64,000 nt of DNA from UBA6059 sp965227155 (lineage in GTDB: Bacteria; Bacteroidota; Bacteroidia; Cytophagales; Cyclobacteriaceae). The stretch spans positions 5,022,001 to 5,086,000 of the forward strand of contig OZ245731.1 in NCBI GenBank assembly GCA_965227155.1. The letters are read 5' to 3'. Below, piece after piece: positions 49,464 to 58,049 of this stretch. Each line of letters begins with the position of its first letter. Within the stretch, counting starts at the first letter, position 1. The notes under the pieces were generated by a model that was not told the origin of the DNA, did no database searches, and worked only from the letters and a program-made list of their open reading frames with translations. Position numbers and translations under genes: made by a program.

Positions 49464-52151
49464 TTAAACTGTTTTTTGTTGTCTAAAGGCTATTTTTCTT
49501 AACATATCAACCGGAATGATTATGAATGCTATTGCTATTACAATCAGCCATTCTTTGGGTTGAAGGGGTACAAGTCGTAATACTTCACCACCTATGTATG
49601 TAAAGAAAATTTGTAACGCAAAGATGAGTCCCATGATTCTCAGGAAACCAGGATTCATGCTGATATTATTTAAGAGATTAACCTTATCGGTGCGTACATT
49701 GAAACCATTGAAGGCAATCATGAATATGAAAATATTAAAGAAGGCGGTCATGAAAACCTTTTGATCGTGAACACCGTCACGATAAAATAACTCCTTGAAC
49801 GGATCAAGCGTAAGGAATGCTAGTGAGAAGAAGGTTATAAATAAGCCCCCGATAAGTACTGCCTGAAACATATACTTATTGACAATATGTTCATCCCTAT
49901 CTACAGGATCTTCTTCCATATAACTATGCAATGCTGGCTCCCCACCAAAAGCTAAAGCTCCAAGGGTATCCATAATAATATTGATCCATAGAAGCTGAAT
50001 AATTGTCAATGGAAAGTCTACACCCATCAGTGGTCCCAGGAAAGCGGTAGTTACAGCCGCCACATTAATGGTCAGCTGAAATACAACGAATTTCCGAATA
50101 GACTTAAAGATGGTACGACCGTACCTGATGGCGTTGGCGATACTATTAAAGTTATCATCAAGGATCACAATATCACCCGCTTCCTTAGAAACTTCGGAGC
50201 CACTACCCATTGCAATACCTACATCTGATTGCTTTAGGGCCGCTGAATCATTCACACCATCACCAGTCATACCTACAACCTTTCCCAGGCTTTTTGAGAT
50301 CCTGACCATACGGCTTTTATCTGTAGGAAGTGCCCTGGCTATTACCTTAAGATTAGGCAATATCTTTTTGATCTCATCATCAGACATCTCATTCAACTCT
50401 GATGAAACCAGCACCTTATCATCATCTGATTCTATAAGGCCTACTTCTTTGGAAATAGCCTGCGCTGTACCCTTACGATCACCTGTGATCATAACTACCT
50501 GCACACCTGCTTGCTTCACCTCATGGATAGATTCCTTGGATTCTTCCCGTGTTTCGTCTCTGATACCCACAATGCCTACCAAAATACAATCACCGGGAAT
50601 CTTTTCATCCTCAGTTATTTTATTGTACGAGATGGCCAGTGAAATCAGTCTGATGCCCCTATCTGCCAATTCATCCATTTCAGCGATGAGCCCTTCCAAA
50701 TCTTCGAAAGGAACAGCTTTTCCATCTTCATTGATGTAAGACTTACATTCATTAAGCACTACCTCTGGAGCACCTTTCACCAGGGTGACATGCTTATCTG
50801 TCAATCCTTCTATATCCCTATCCAGAAGCACTTCTGAAGCAGAGAATTTCCTTTGGCTGCTAAAGAGGATTTTGTTTTTCTGATCTATCTCCCATTTGTT
50901 GTATTTGAGTATATCATCAAAAGCGACAAAATCAATTAGCGCTCGCTCTGAAGTGTTACCTCCTACAATCTCACCATCTGGTGCTACAAAGCTGGAAGTG
51001 TTTTCCAATACGGATATAGCCATTAGTGAGCATAATGGTTCTTTGAGTTCATTATAGCCATTATACTTATGGCCGGAACCACTGATAAACAATTTAGCCT
51101 CCAAACGACCTTTAGTGATGGTCCCTGTTTTATCAGAAAATAAAATATTTAAACTACCCGCTGTTTCGATACCTAAAAGCTTCCTTACCAAAACCTTTTC
51201 TTTCAGCAGCTTCTGCATGTTTAGGCTGAGCACAATCGCAATCATCATTGGCAGCCCCTCAGGTACCGCTGCAACTACGATGATAATAGCCAGCACAAAG
51301 GCATTCATAAGCTCTGTGATCAGCACCTCAAAGTTTGAGACATGGGCAACAATTTGATCCCAATCAAATTCATTGGCGACCACTATTTTGTTGAACATAA
51401 ATGTGATCAAAATCAAGATACCGGCTGCATATCCCAGCTTACTAATTTGATCGGCAAGGCCCTTTAGCTTAAGCTGCAATGGTGACAACCTGGCCTCCCC
51501 TTCTGCCAACTCCTTAGCCAAAACACCATAAAACGACTTATCACCAACAGTTTGCACCAGCATCACTGCTTCCCCATCTTCGATCACCGCACCTCTGAAC
51601 AGGTGATTTCTATCACTTAAATCAGGTTTCTCAGTATCATCTTCAGGATGGACTACAAACTTATGCACAGGCTCGGATTCTCCGGTGAGGGATGCCTGGT
51701 TTACTTTTAGGTCGCCGGCAGCAACTTTACCATCCGCAGGAATTTTATCCCCGCTTTGGAGTAGCACGTAATCTCCAGCAACAATTTCTGCAATTGGTAC
51801 CTGCTGTACATGCCCCCCTCGAAACACGTTGCATTGAATCTGAGAGGCTTCCTCTTGTAGTTTTTGAAAGGAAGTTTCGTTTTTAAATTCCGAAAAAGTA
51901 GAAATTGTTGTTGCCAACAATACCGCAACACCAATAGCGACAGCCTCATACCATTCTGTGAGTCCAAAAAGTGATAGGATATAAATAATGACTAGGGCTC
52001 CAATTAGAATAATGATAATAGGGTCTTTAAAATTGCCCTTCAACTTATCCCAAAAGCTTTCTATCTCATAAGGAGTTAACTCATTACTACCATGGTCTTT
52101 TCTAGACTGCTTTACCTCCTCTTCAGAAAGTCCCTTAAACTGAAACTTCAT
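49464..52151 (-). CDS. calcium-translocating P-type ATPase (PMCA-like)
   Basis: 895 residues. P2-type ATPase: actuator motif LTGESEP (~155-161), membrane helix 4 VAAVPEGLPMMIAIVLSL, phosphorylation site D340 in FSDKTGT, hinge MTGDGVNDSAALKQSDVGIAMG, and ten predicted membrane segments, with helix-6 NIIMDTLGALAFGGEPAL characteristic of Ca2+ pumps. It begins with the cation-ATPase N-terminal domain (GLSEEEVKQSRKDHGSNEL). Expected to export Ca2+ from the cytosol. Monocistronic, convergent with nadE. Confidence 0.92.
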   Translation of the reverse strand: MKFQFKGLSEEEVKQSRKDHGSNELTPYEIESFWDKLKGNFKDPIIIILIGALVIIYILSLFGLTEWYEAVAIGVAVLLATTISTFSEFKNETSFQKLQEEASQIQCNVFRGGHVQQVPIAEIVAGDYVLLQSGDKIPADGKVAAGDLKVNQASLTGESEPVHKFVVHPEDDTEKPDLSDRNHLFRGAVIEDGEAVMLVQTVGDKSFYGVLAKELAEGEARLSPLQLKLKGLADQISKLGYAAGILILITFMFNKIVVANEFDWDQIVAHVSNFEVLITELMNAFVLAIIIVVAAVPEGLPMMIAIVLSLNMQKLLKEKVLVRKLLGIETAGSLNILFSDKTGTITKGRLEAKLFISGSGHKYNGYNELKEPLCSLMAISVLENTSSFVAPDGEIVGGNTSERALIDFVAFDDILKYNKWEIDQKNKILFSSQRKFSASEVLLDRDIEGLTDKHVTLVKGAPEVVLNECKSYINEDGKAVPFEDLEGLIAEMDELADRGIRLISLAISYNKITEDEKIPGDCILVGIVGIRDETREESKESIHEVKQAGVQVVMITGDRKGTAQAISKEVGLIESDDDKVLVSSELNEMSDDEIKKILPNLKVIARALPTDKSRMVRISKSLGKVVGMTGDGVNDSAALKQSDVGIAMGSGSEVSKEAGDIVILDDNFNSIANAIRYGRTIFKSIRKFVVFQLTINVAAVTTAFLGPLMGVDFPLTIIQLLWINIIMDTLGALAFGGEPALHSYMEEDPVDRDEHIVNKYMFQAVLIGGLFITFFSLAFLTLDPFKELFYRDGVHDQKVFMTAFFNIFIFMIAFNGFNVRTDKVNLLNNISMNPGFLRIMGLIFALQIFFTYIGGEVLRLVPLQPKEWLIVIAIAFIIIPVDMLRKIAFRQQKTV

Positions 52152-52478
52152 ATTAATAAAGTTAAAATTGAACCGTCTTTACAGCTATGAATATAGCTAT
52201 TATCTTTAATTAATTAAAAATCACTAAATATTTCCACGGCAGGTCAAACAAGACAATATAAATAGCAAAGCAAGTTAGCACCAGAATTCAATTTCGCAAT
52301 AGCTTAGCAGGTGTATTTATTAGTGTTTATATAATTTCCGTACATAAAAATTTCAATAAATCAGTCAATTGTTTAAGTGCAAAGCACTTACAATTCTTGA
52401 TAGTGCAATAGTGAATCCCAACAACATCTTCACTAAATTTAGTGTTACAGTCCAAAAAGATTAACCTAATTGATCGAA
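52152..52478. other. 327-base AT-rich intergenic region with two palindromes
   Basis: No gene found. It contains a hairpin TAAGTGC-AAA-GCACTTA (around 52375-52391) and the perfect 14-base palindrome CACTAAATTTAGTG at 52431-52444. The latter lies 35 bases before the kelch-protein ATG and could be an operator. No promoter consensus could be assigned with confidence. Confidence 0.35.
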
Positions 52479-53459
52479 ATGATGGCATGGTCTTGCATAA
52501 AAAGGGCGATTTTAATGTTAGGCATAGTTTTGTGCCCAATAAGTGCTTCCATATGCCAGACTAAAATCATACCTGAAAAATTGGATAAGATGCCCATTGG
52601 TGTTTTTGAGATGGGTTATACAACCGATGGCAAAGTAATCTATAGTAGTGGGGGTAAAATTATACAGGGAGGTGTCCTGAAAAATTCTGAATTGGTAATG
52701 CTTTATACACCCCTCATTGATAAATGGTCAAGGGCGAGGTTTTCAGATACCCCAAAAACCAAAGGAGCGGTAGCCAGCACCTATGACCAAAAAAGCGAAA
52801 CGATATTTACAGTAGGTTTCGGAGAGCAATATGCAAGCGAAAAAGTAGCTTTCCCAATGGAAATAGTTGTTCTGAATAATTATTCGCTCAATTATTATTA
52901 TAAAAATCCACACATCGCACTTGAATCAGGTATTGAATCATACAATGGCCACATTTATGTCTTTGGAGGCTACAATATGAATTCTGAAAGTGATGAATTG
53001 ATGTCCAAGAAGTTGTTTGTATGGGATTTACAAGAAAACACCTGGTATGAAAAAGCCGAAATGCCTAATGCCCGGGTAAGTGAAAGTGTTTTAATTGAAG
53101 ACAATATTTATCTGGTTGGTGGAGAGACTGAAGATGGCCCAATTGCGGAGATATTAAAATATGACATTAAAAAAGATGAATGGGCTATATTTCACCAGTT
53201 GCCTGTTGCCCATCAGGTGGATGCCGTGAGTAAGTATAAAAATCACATCATCGCTTTGTTGGTAAACGAAAATGAATCAATCGTAGTAATTATGAATACC
53301 GATACCAGGGAGACAAAGCTATTCCCAATAGACTATTATTATGAAAACCCCGGTATGGTCATACTGAACGAATACGTATACCTGTTTGGAGGTTATGCAC
53401 GGCCAAGCAATACAGGCAATCGACGCACATTTAGATTTAAAGTATCTGAATTGTTTTGA
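52479..53459 (+). CDS. secreted kelch-repeat protein
   Basis: 326 residues from the ATG at 52479; a TTG at 52470 is also in frame. Signal peptide to about residue 26 (ILMLGIVLCPISASICQ). The rest has five to six kelch blades: GVFEMGYTTDGKVIYSSGGK, GHIYVFGGYN with WYEKAEMPNARVSES, DNIYLVGGETEDGPIAEILKYD and NEYVYLFGGYARPSN. Blade count and absence of other domains suggest a single beta-propeller used for protein or glycan binding outside the cytoplasm. Ligand unknown; no operon partners. Confidence 0.8.
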   Translation: MMAWSCIKRAILMLGIVLCPISASICQTKIIPEKLDKMPIGVFEMGYTTDGKVIYSSGGKIIQGGVLKNSELVMLYTPLIDKWSRARFSDTPKTKGAVASTYDQKSETIFTVGFGEQYASEKVAFPMEIVVLNNYSLNYYYKNPHIALESGIESYNGHIYVFGGYNMNSESDELMSKKLFVWDLQENTWYEKAEMPNARVSESVLIEDNIYLVGGETEDGPIAEILKYDIKKDEWAIFHQLPVAHQVDAVSKYKNHIIALLVNENESIVVIMNTDTRETKLFPIDYYYENPGMVILNEYVYLFGGYARPSNTGNRRTFRFKVSELF

Positions 53460-53518
53460 GTAAATGCTGAAGATAATTTGTGCTCTACATCATTAAAGAT
53501 GTGAAAGTGTCACATAAG

Positions 53519-53875
53519 CTAATCCATGGTCCGCACTACCAACAAATAGAAATCGTCCTTAAGAGGTAGAAATCCTTGTTCGTAGCAAAAACGATATTCA
53601 TCGCCAGCTTTATTTTGATAAGCAGATGTAAAAAAGTTAAAATCAAACCCCTGCAAAACCATTTTATCCCGATGAACTTTAGTCTTGCCTTCTGTATTCA
53701 ACATCTCTAGAATACGGCGATTTTTTCTAAGGATATTATTAACATTCCTGACATAGTTTGTATTATCTGAATTGAGCCTGTTGTTATGCGCATTCCTGCA
53801 GGCATCATTACAAAACTTCTTATCGCTGCGGCCAAATATTTCATTACCACACTCCGGACACAATCTTGCTTCCAT
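53519..53875 (-). CDS. small zinc-ribbon protein (DUF2116-like N terminus)
   Basis: 118 residues. The N terminus has a zinc ribbon C6-x2-C9...C22-x3-C26 (CPECGNEIFGRSDKKFCNDAC), similar to DUF2116-type ribbons. The rest is helical, then a beta region (KVHRDKMVLQGFDFNF, YRFCYEQGFLPLKDDFYLLVV). It may bind nucleic acid or protein; function unknown. It is divergent from ssb across ~160 bases and frequent in Bacteroidota genomes. Confidence 0.72.
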   Translation of the reverse strand: MEARLCPECGNEIFGRSDKKFCNDACRNAHNNRLNSDNTNYVRNVNNILRKNRRILEMLNTEGKTKVHRDKMVLQGFDFNFFTSAYQNKAGDEYRFCYEQGFLPLKDDFYLLVVRTMD

Positions 53876-54038
53876 AAAATAAATCTATTGACAATCAGCG
53901 ATATAGTCAATTACAAACGACTACAAATGTTTTTAGTCGACTGTAAATAATTAAGAACCGAGTCAGGTTTGCTATTCACCCAATATTTGCATTATCGGAT
54001 TTCGAATCAAACAATGTTTAACTAAATAATCTAAAATT

Positions 54039-54374
54039 ATGAATGCTTTAAAAAATCGTGTGCAACTAATTGGTAGACTAGGTAAGAACCCTGAATCAAG
54101 AACTTTTGATAGTGGAAAAATGATGACCACATTTTCACTGGCGACCAATGAATCCTACAAAAACAATAAAGGTGAAAAAGTAGAAGATACCCAGTGGCAT
54201 AATATTGTGGCCTGGGGTAAGGTTGCAGAGCTATCCAATAAGCTGCTTCAAAAAGGCCAGGAGGTCGCCATTGAAGGAAAACTGGTCAGCAGAAGCTATG
54301 AAAAAAATGGAGAGAAAAAATATGTCACAGAAATAGTAATGAATGAAATGCTACTCATTTCTAATGGCAAATAA
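54039..54374 (+). CDS. ssb: single-stranded DNA-binding protein (short form)
   Basis: 111 residues, a bare OB-fold: NRVQLIGRLGKNPESRTF, FSLATNESYKNNKGEKVEDTQWHNIVAWGKVAEL and YEKNGEKKYVTEIV. The acidic C-terminal tip that recruits partner proteins in housekeeping SSB is missing (it ends LLISNGK). It may therefore be a secondary SSB, though short SSBs are known in this phylum. A strong terminator follows. Confidence 0.93.
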   Translation: MNALKNRVQLIGRLGKNPESRTFDSGKMMTTFSLATNESYKNNKGEKVEDTQWHNIVAWGKVAELSNKLLQKGQEVAIEGKLVSRSYEKNGEKKYVTEIVMNEMLLISNGK

Positions 54375-54383
54375 GTGGCTATT

Positions 54384-54423
54384 ATGCAGGCAGCACAAGG
54401 GTGAATGTACTGCCTGCATTTTT
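54384..54423 (+). terminator. rho-independent terminator after ssb
   Basis: ATGCAGGCAG (54384-54393) pairs perfectly with CTGCCTGCAT (54410-54419) around a 16-base loop, followed by a T run. It lies 10 bases after the ssb stop. Confidence 0.8.
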
Positions 54424-54481
54424 CAACCCATAAAAAAAGGCAGTGTCTCCACTACCCTTTTTGCATTGAAATATAATCGAG

Positions 54482-54904
54482 CTATGATTTTCCGTAGATA
54501 CAGTCTTTCAAATGTACATCGATCTTACAAATGTGATCCACAAGCCATTTTTTTAGAAAAACTGCCAGATCTTCCAATAACTTTTGAGGCTCATTGGTAT
54601 ACCTGTATTCATTCATAAAATTGGTATAGTAATCAATGAAATTAGTATGCGCCTTCTCATTTTTCTCCTTGATTGGACATATTCTTGTGCGCATACACAT
54701 TTCTTCATAGATAAAATGAGACTTGGTGTAGGCAGTCAGGAAGCCCATTAAGGATTCCATTTGTGGACCATGATATATCTCATTGTCCAGGCAATCGTTA
54801 AGTTTATTCAAAAAATTGAATAGGTCCTTATGCTGTTTATCGATCTCACGGTTTCCGGTAGAATATTCATCACTCCAAACAACTCTGTTATCAGCCTTCT
54901 CCAT
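54482..54904 (-). CDS. bacteriohemerythrin with one diiron ligand replaced
   Basis: 140 residues, a single hemerythrin four-helix bundle. Ligands seen: H25 (IDKQH), H63 and E67 (HFIYEE), H86, H124 (WLVDH) and D129. The usual HxxxH pair on the third helix reads KNEKAH, so the first histidine of the pair appears as N82. Hemerythrins bind O2 or NO at a diiron site and serve in oxygen storage, delivery or sensing. It is the third gene of an operon with the SiaC-like protein and the PAS-SpoIIE phosphatase (12 bases upstream), which suggests a sensing role. Confidence 0.85.
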   Translation of the reverse strand: MEKADNRVVWSDEYSTGNREIDKQHKDLFNFLNKLNDCLDNEIYHGPQMESLMGFLTAYTKSHFIYEEMCMRTRICPIKEKNEKAHTNFIDYYTNFMNEYRYTNEPQKLLEDLAVFLKKWLVDHICKIDVHLKDCIYGKS

Positions 54905-54916
54905 TGTATGATATCT

Positions 54917-56512
54917 TTATATTCTAACCCCTAATACCGTCAAATCATCGATAGGGTCTTCTCTTCCCCTCCATCTGTATAAATCAAGTTCCAATCGATC
55001 ACCCAATTCTTTCATGCTTCGATCCTGATTTTCCTTCACAAAATCATAGAATTGCTTGATGGAGTACTTATCACCATCTTCATTAAACTGGTCTGATAGG
55101 CCATCACTGTAGAGGTAGAAAGAATCACCGCTGCTAAGCTGTATCGTATGGCTTTCAAAATCTACATTAGCTTTGTGACTACCACCAATGGTAGCTTTAG
55201 TGCCTTTTATATTTTCAATTTCACCATTTTTTAAGATAGTTATAGGCCTTTTAGCACCTGCAAATACCAGTTCATTGGTTGTAAGATCAAGTCGCACTAA
55301 GGCTACATCCATACTATCATCAGAAAGCACTTCTCCATCTGCGTTTCGCTGACTCAGGGATTTTGCAATGCGCTGATCCAGCTGTCCTAAAATCTTTGCA
55401 GGATCATTGCTACGACTATTATTGGTCACATAGTTTAAGTGGGTATAGCCGAGCATCGACATAAAAGCACCAGGTACACCATGCCCTGTGCAGTCTACAA
55501 CAGCAATAAATAAATGATTACCTTTTTCCATCATCCAGTAAAAATCTCCGGATACCACTTCCTTAGGCTTGAAATAGACAAAGGAGTTGACCTTTTCATA
55601 TAAGTCGGCAGCTACTGGTAATATAGATTGCTGGATACGCTTGGCATATTTCACACTTTGATCCAGGCTAAAGTTAGCTTCTTCAGCCCTTGCTCTTTTG
55701 ATAGTTTCTTCTACGAGCATCTTCTCCTGCTCGCGTTGTTGCGTCATGTCCCTGATGATGCCTGTGAATACCTTGATGCCACCAACCTCAGTTTCACTTA
55801 CAGAAAGATACATTGGGAATACCACGCCATCTTTCCTCAAGCCTGGAACCTCTCGTCCACGACCAACGATATGTCTTTCACCGGTATCGAGATAACGCTT
55901 CACATGTCCATCGTGAGACTTAGCGTGCTCTTCCGGCATAAGCATGTTGACCCGATTACCGATTACCTCTGATCTTTTATAACCAAACAACCTTTCGCAG
56001 GCAGTATTGAAAGTGCGAATTTTACCGTTGGCATCAATCATGATTACACCATCAGCTGCAGTTTCAATTACCGACTCCAACAGTTTTTCCCGTTCTTCCA
56101 GGTGATCCAGGTATTTCTTCTCAGAAGAGAGGTCCCGTATAAAAATGGAGTATTGTTTTTGTCCATTTTCTGAGATGGGTGCGATACTCACAGACACGGG
56201 AATGGACGTATCAGCATCTTGCTGAAGCTGCCATTCGCTCACTGTCCCGCTGGCCTGAGCCATAGCTTCCACATTCAAGGCAACATGCTCACTATCCGTA
56301 AATAGCGAGGAGAAGTTGTATTGTGAAATGAGATCGTGTGAAATACCAGAAAGTCTGGAAAACGATTCGTTGGCAGACAAAATACTGCCTCTTTCGTTGA
56401 CAGTGATGATGCCATCGACCGCATTGGTAAACATGGCCTGCAGCAGGGCATCCTTTTGCTGCATTTCTTCCTGCTCTTTCTTCAGGTTTTCAATGATTTG
56501 GGTAAGTTCCAT
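54917..56512 (-). CDS. PAS-PAS-PP2C (SpoIIE/RsbU-type) serine phosphatase
   Basis: 531 residues. A short N-terminal coiled coil (~1-25) is followed by PAS 1 (~25-130, DALLQAMFTNAVDGIITVNERG) and PAS 2 with PAC (~140-265, VIETAADGVIMIDANGKIRTFN...MTQQREQEKML). A linker helix leads to a SpoIIE phosphatase domain (~290-531) with metal motifs FSGDFYW-like VVSGDFYWM, AVVDCTGHGVPGAFMSMLG and YSDGLSDQFN. It dephosphorylates an anti-sigma-antagonist-like partner, here most likely the SiaC-type protein encoded 24 bases upstream. No membrane segments, so PAS 1/2 sense an intracellular signal. Confidence 0.9.
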   Translation of the reverse strand: MELTQIIENLKKEQEEMQQKDALLQAMFTNAVDGIITVNERGSILSANESFSRLSGISHDLISQYNFSSLFTDSEHVALNVEAMAQASGTVSEWQLQQDADTSIPVSVSIAPISENGQKQYSIFIRDLSSEKKYLDHLEEREKLLESVIETAADGVIMIDANGKIRTFNTACERLFGYKRSEVIGNRVNMLMPEEHAKSHDGHVKRYLDTGERHIVGRGREVPGLRKDGVVFPMYLSVSETEVGGIKVFTGIIRDMTQQREQEKMLVEETIKRARAEEANFSLDQSVKYAKRIQQSILPVAADLYEKVNSFVYFKPKEVVSGDFYWMMEKGNHLFIAVVDCTGHGVPGAFMSMLGYTHLNYVTNNSRSNDPAKILGQLDQRIAKSLSQRNADGEVLSDDSMDVALVRLDLTTNELVFAGAKRPITILKNGEIENIKGTKATIGGSHKANVDFESHTIQLSSGDSFYLYSDGLSDQFNEDGDKYSIKQFYDFVKENQDRSMKELGDRLELDLYRWRGREDPIDDLTVLGVRI

Positions 56513-56536
56513 AGCTAGATGATTATATTCTAAATG

Positions 56537-56953
56537 TTAATGTTCCAGTAAATTGATGTCCAGTTTCAGGAGATAACCAAAATCCTCCCCTGCCTCAAAC
56601 ATGTCATCGTCATCCTCTTCGTAATACCAGTTGAGGACCACATTTTTCCCTTTCTCAGACAAATTTTTAAGCCTCTTGAACATATCAAATACACATTTTG
56701 CACTGCTAGTATTGAAATATTCAAAAGCTACATTCACCGTAATGCTTGGTTGTTTTTCAATTTCAAAGGCTTCCAGTTTATCAAGGATCTTACTGTAAAA
56801 ATCAATCGAACTTTCTGGCGAAGAACGACCCTTGAGCTCAAGAATAGCAACTGAAGAATCGTAAAAAACATAAGGTGTACTGCGTGTGGCTTCCAGCTTA
56901 AACTTGCTGGTATCCACTGGTTCCGAGAATGTAAAATCCATAGCTGAAGTCAT
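56537..56953 (-). CDS. SiaC-like regulatory phosphoprotein (DUF1987)
   Basis: 138 residues. DUF1987/SiaC fold: the N-terminal LEATRSTPYVFYDSSVAILELKGRSSPES is the family signature. The likely phosphorylation site lies in FEYFNTSSAKC (T82/S83/S84), and the C terminus contains NWYYEEDDDDMFEAGEDF. In Pseudomonas, SiaC is phosphorylated by SiaB, dephosphorylated by the PP2C protein SiaA, and unphosphorylated SiaC activates the diguanylate cyclase SiaD. Here the phosphatase gene follows directly; SiaB and SiaD are not in the window. Starts at 56953 or 56941 are possible. Confidence 0.85.
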   Translation of the reverse strand: MTSAMDFTFSEPVDTSKFKLEATRSTPYVFYDSSVAILELKGRSSPESSIDFYSKILDKLEAFEIEKQPSITVNVAFEYFNTSSAKCVFDMFKRLKNLSEKGKNVVLNWYYEEDDDDMFEAGEDFGYLLKLDINLLEH

Positions 56954-57097
56954 TTAAAGGGTGATTTATTGCACAATTATAAAAATGATGTAACATGCAA
57001 TATTTGACTGTCAACAGCCAGCGACATGACAATCGTCAGGATTTAGCAAAGTTGGAATTGAATTATTCCTATATGGTGTTGATTTTCAAATAATTGG

Positions 57098-57970
57098 CTA
57101 GTAGCCGAACTTTCTGAGGGATTTCCCTTTTTTTCTCCAGTCCTTTTCCACTTTTACAAAAGTCTCGAGGTGGACCTTTTTTTGAAAGAATTTTTCAAGA
57201 TCCTGACGGGCGTCAATACCTACTTTTTTGAGGGCAGCCCCTCCCTTACCGATGATGATGGCTTTTTGGCTATTCCTTTCTACATATATTTCTGCCCTTA
57301 AGCGAATAATGGAGGCATCTTCCAAAAATTCACTTACTACCACCTCAGTGCTGTAAGGCACCTCTTTCTTGTAATTCAGGAATATTTTTTCACGGATGAT
57401 CTCAGATGCAAAAAATCGCTCGGGCCGGTCTGTGAGGTCACCTTCTGGGAAATATGCAGGGTGCTCAGGTATCCTCTTGAGCAAATTATCCATGAGCACA
57501 TCCAGGTTTTGACCTTCCAAAGCCGAAATAAGTAGGTACTCCTCCGCCTGAACAAACTCTTTAAAATAACTTAGCTTGTCTTGCGCCTGACTGCCTTTGG
57601 CCTGATCAATTTTATTAAGAATGAATATGACAGGGATATTAGATTTATGTATGCGCTCTACGATATCATGCTCATCAAACTTCTCATAGATATCTGCCAT
57701 ATAAAGGATTACATCAGCATCCTCCAAAGAGGCATTTACAAAACTCATCATGGAGCTGTGTAATTCATATTCAGGATTTAAAATGCCAGGAGTGTCAGAA
57801 TACACAATTTGAAAGTCCTGACCATTGAGAATACCAAAGATGCGATGACGGGTCGTTTGCGCTTTGGATGTAATGATAGAAAGGCGCTCACCTACCAGCG
57901 CATTCATGAGGGTTGATTTGCCCACATTGGGCTTCCCTACTATACTTACAAATCCTGATCTAAATGCCAA
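57098..57970 (-). CDS. era: GTPase Era
   Basis: 290 residues. GTPase domain: G1 GKPNVGKSTLMN, G3 SDTPGIL, G4 LNKIDQAKG, then a C-terminal KH domain (IYVERNSQKAIIIGKGGAALKKVGIDARQDLEKFF). Era binds the 3' end of 16S rRNA and helps 30S maturation. Monocistronic and divergent from the TonB receptor gene. rnc (46824) and der (61644) are other ribosome-maturation genes in the window. Confidence 0.96.
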   Translation of the reverse strand: MAFRSGFVSIVGKPNVGKSTLMNALVGERLSIITSKAQTTRHRIFGILNGQDFQIVYSDTPGILNPEYELHSSMMSFVNASLEDADVILYMADIYEKFDEHDIVERIHKSNIPVIFILNKIDQAKGSQAQDKLSYFKEFVQAEEYLLISALEGQNLDVLMDNLLKRIPEHPAYFPEGDLTDRPERFFASEIIREKIFLNYKKEVPYSTEVVVSEFLEDASIIRLRAEIYVERNSQKAIIIGKGGAALKKVGIDARQDLEKFFQKKVHLETFVKVEKDWRKKGKSLRKFGY

Positions 57971-58049
57971 ATCTTCTTTTAAGTCAAAGGTATGTGAATT
58001 TTATAGGCTATATTTTCATTTTACCCAATAATTTCAACTTCTACCAACA

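Noticed and set aside
50110..50739. 209-codon plus-strand open frame
   Set aside because: Antisense shadow of the Ca2+ ATPase; Ser/Thr/Ile-rich composition and no family features.
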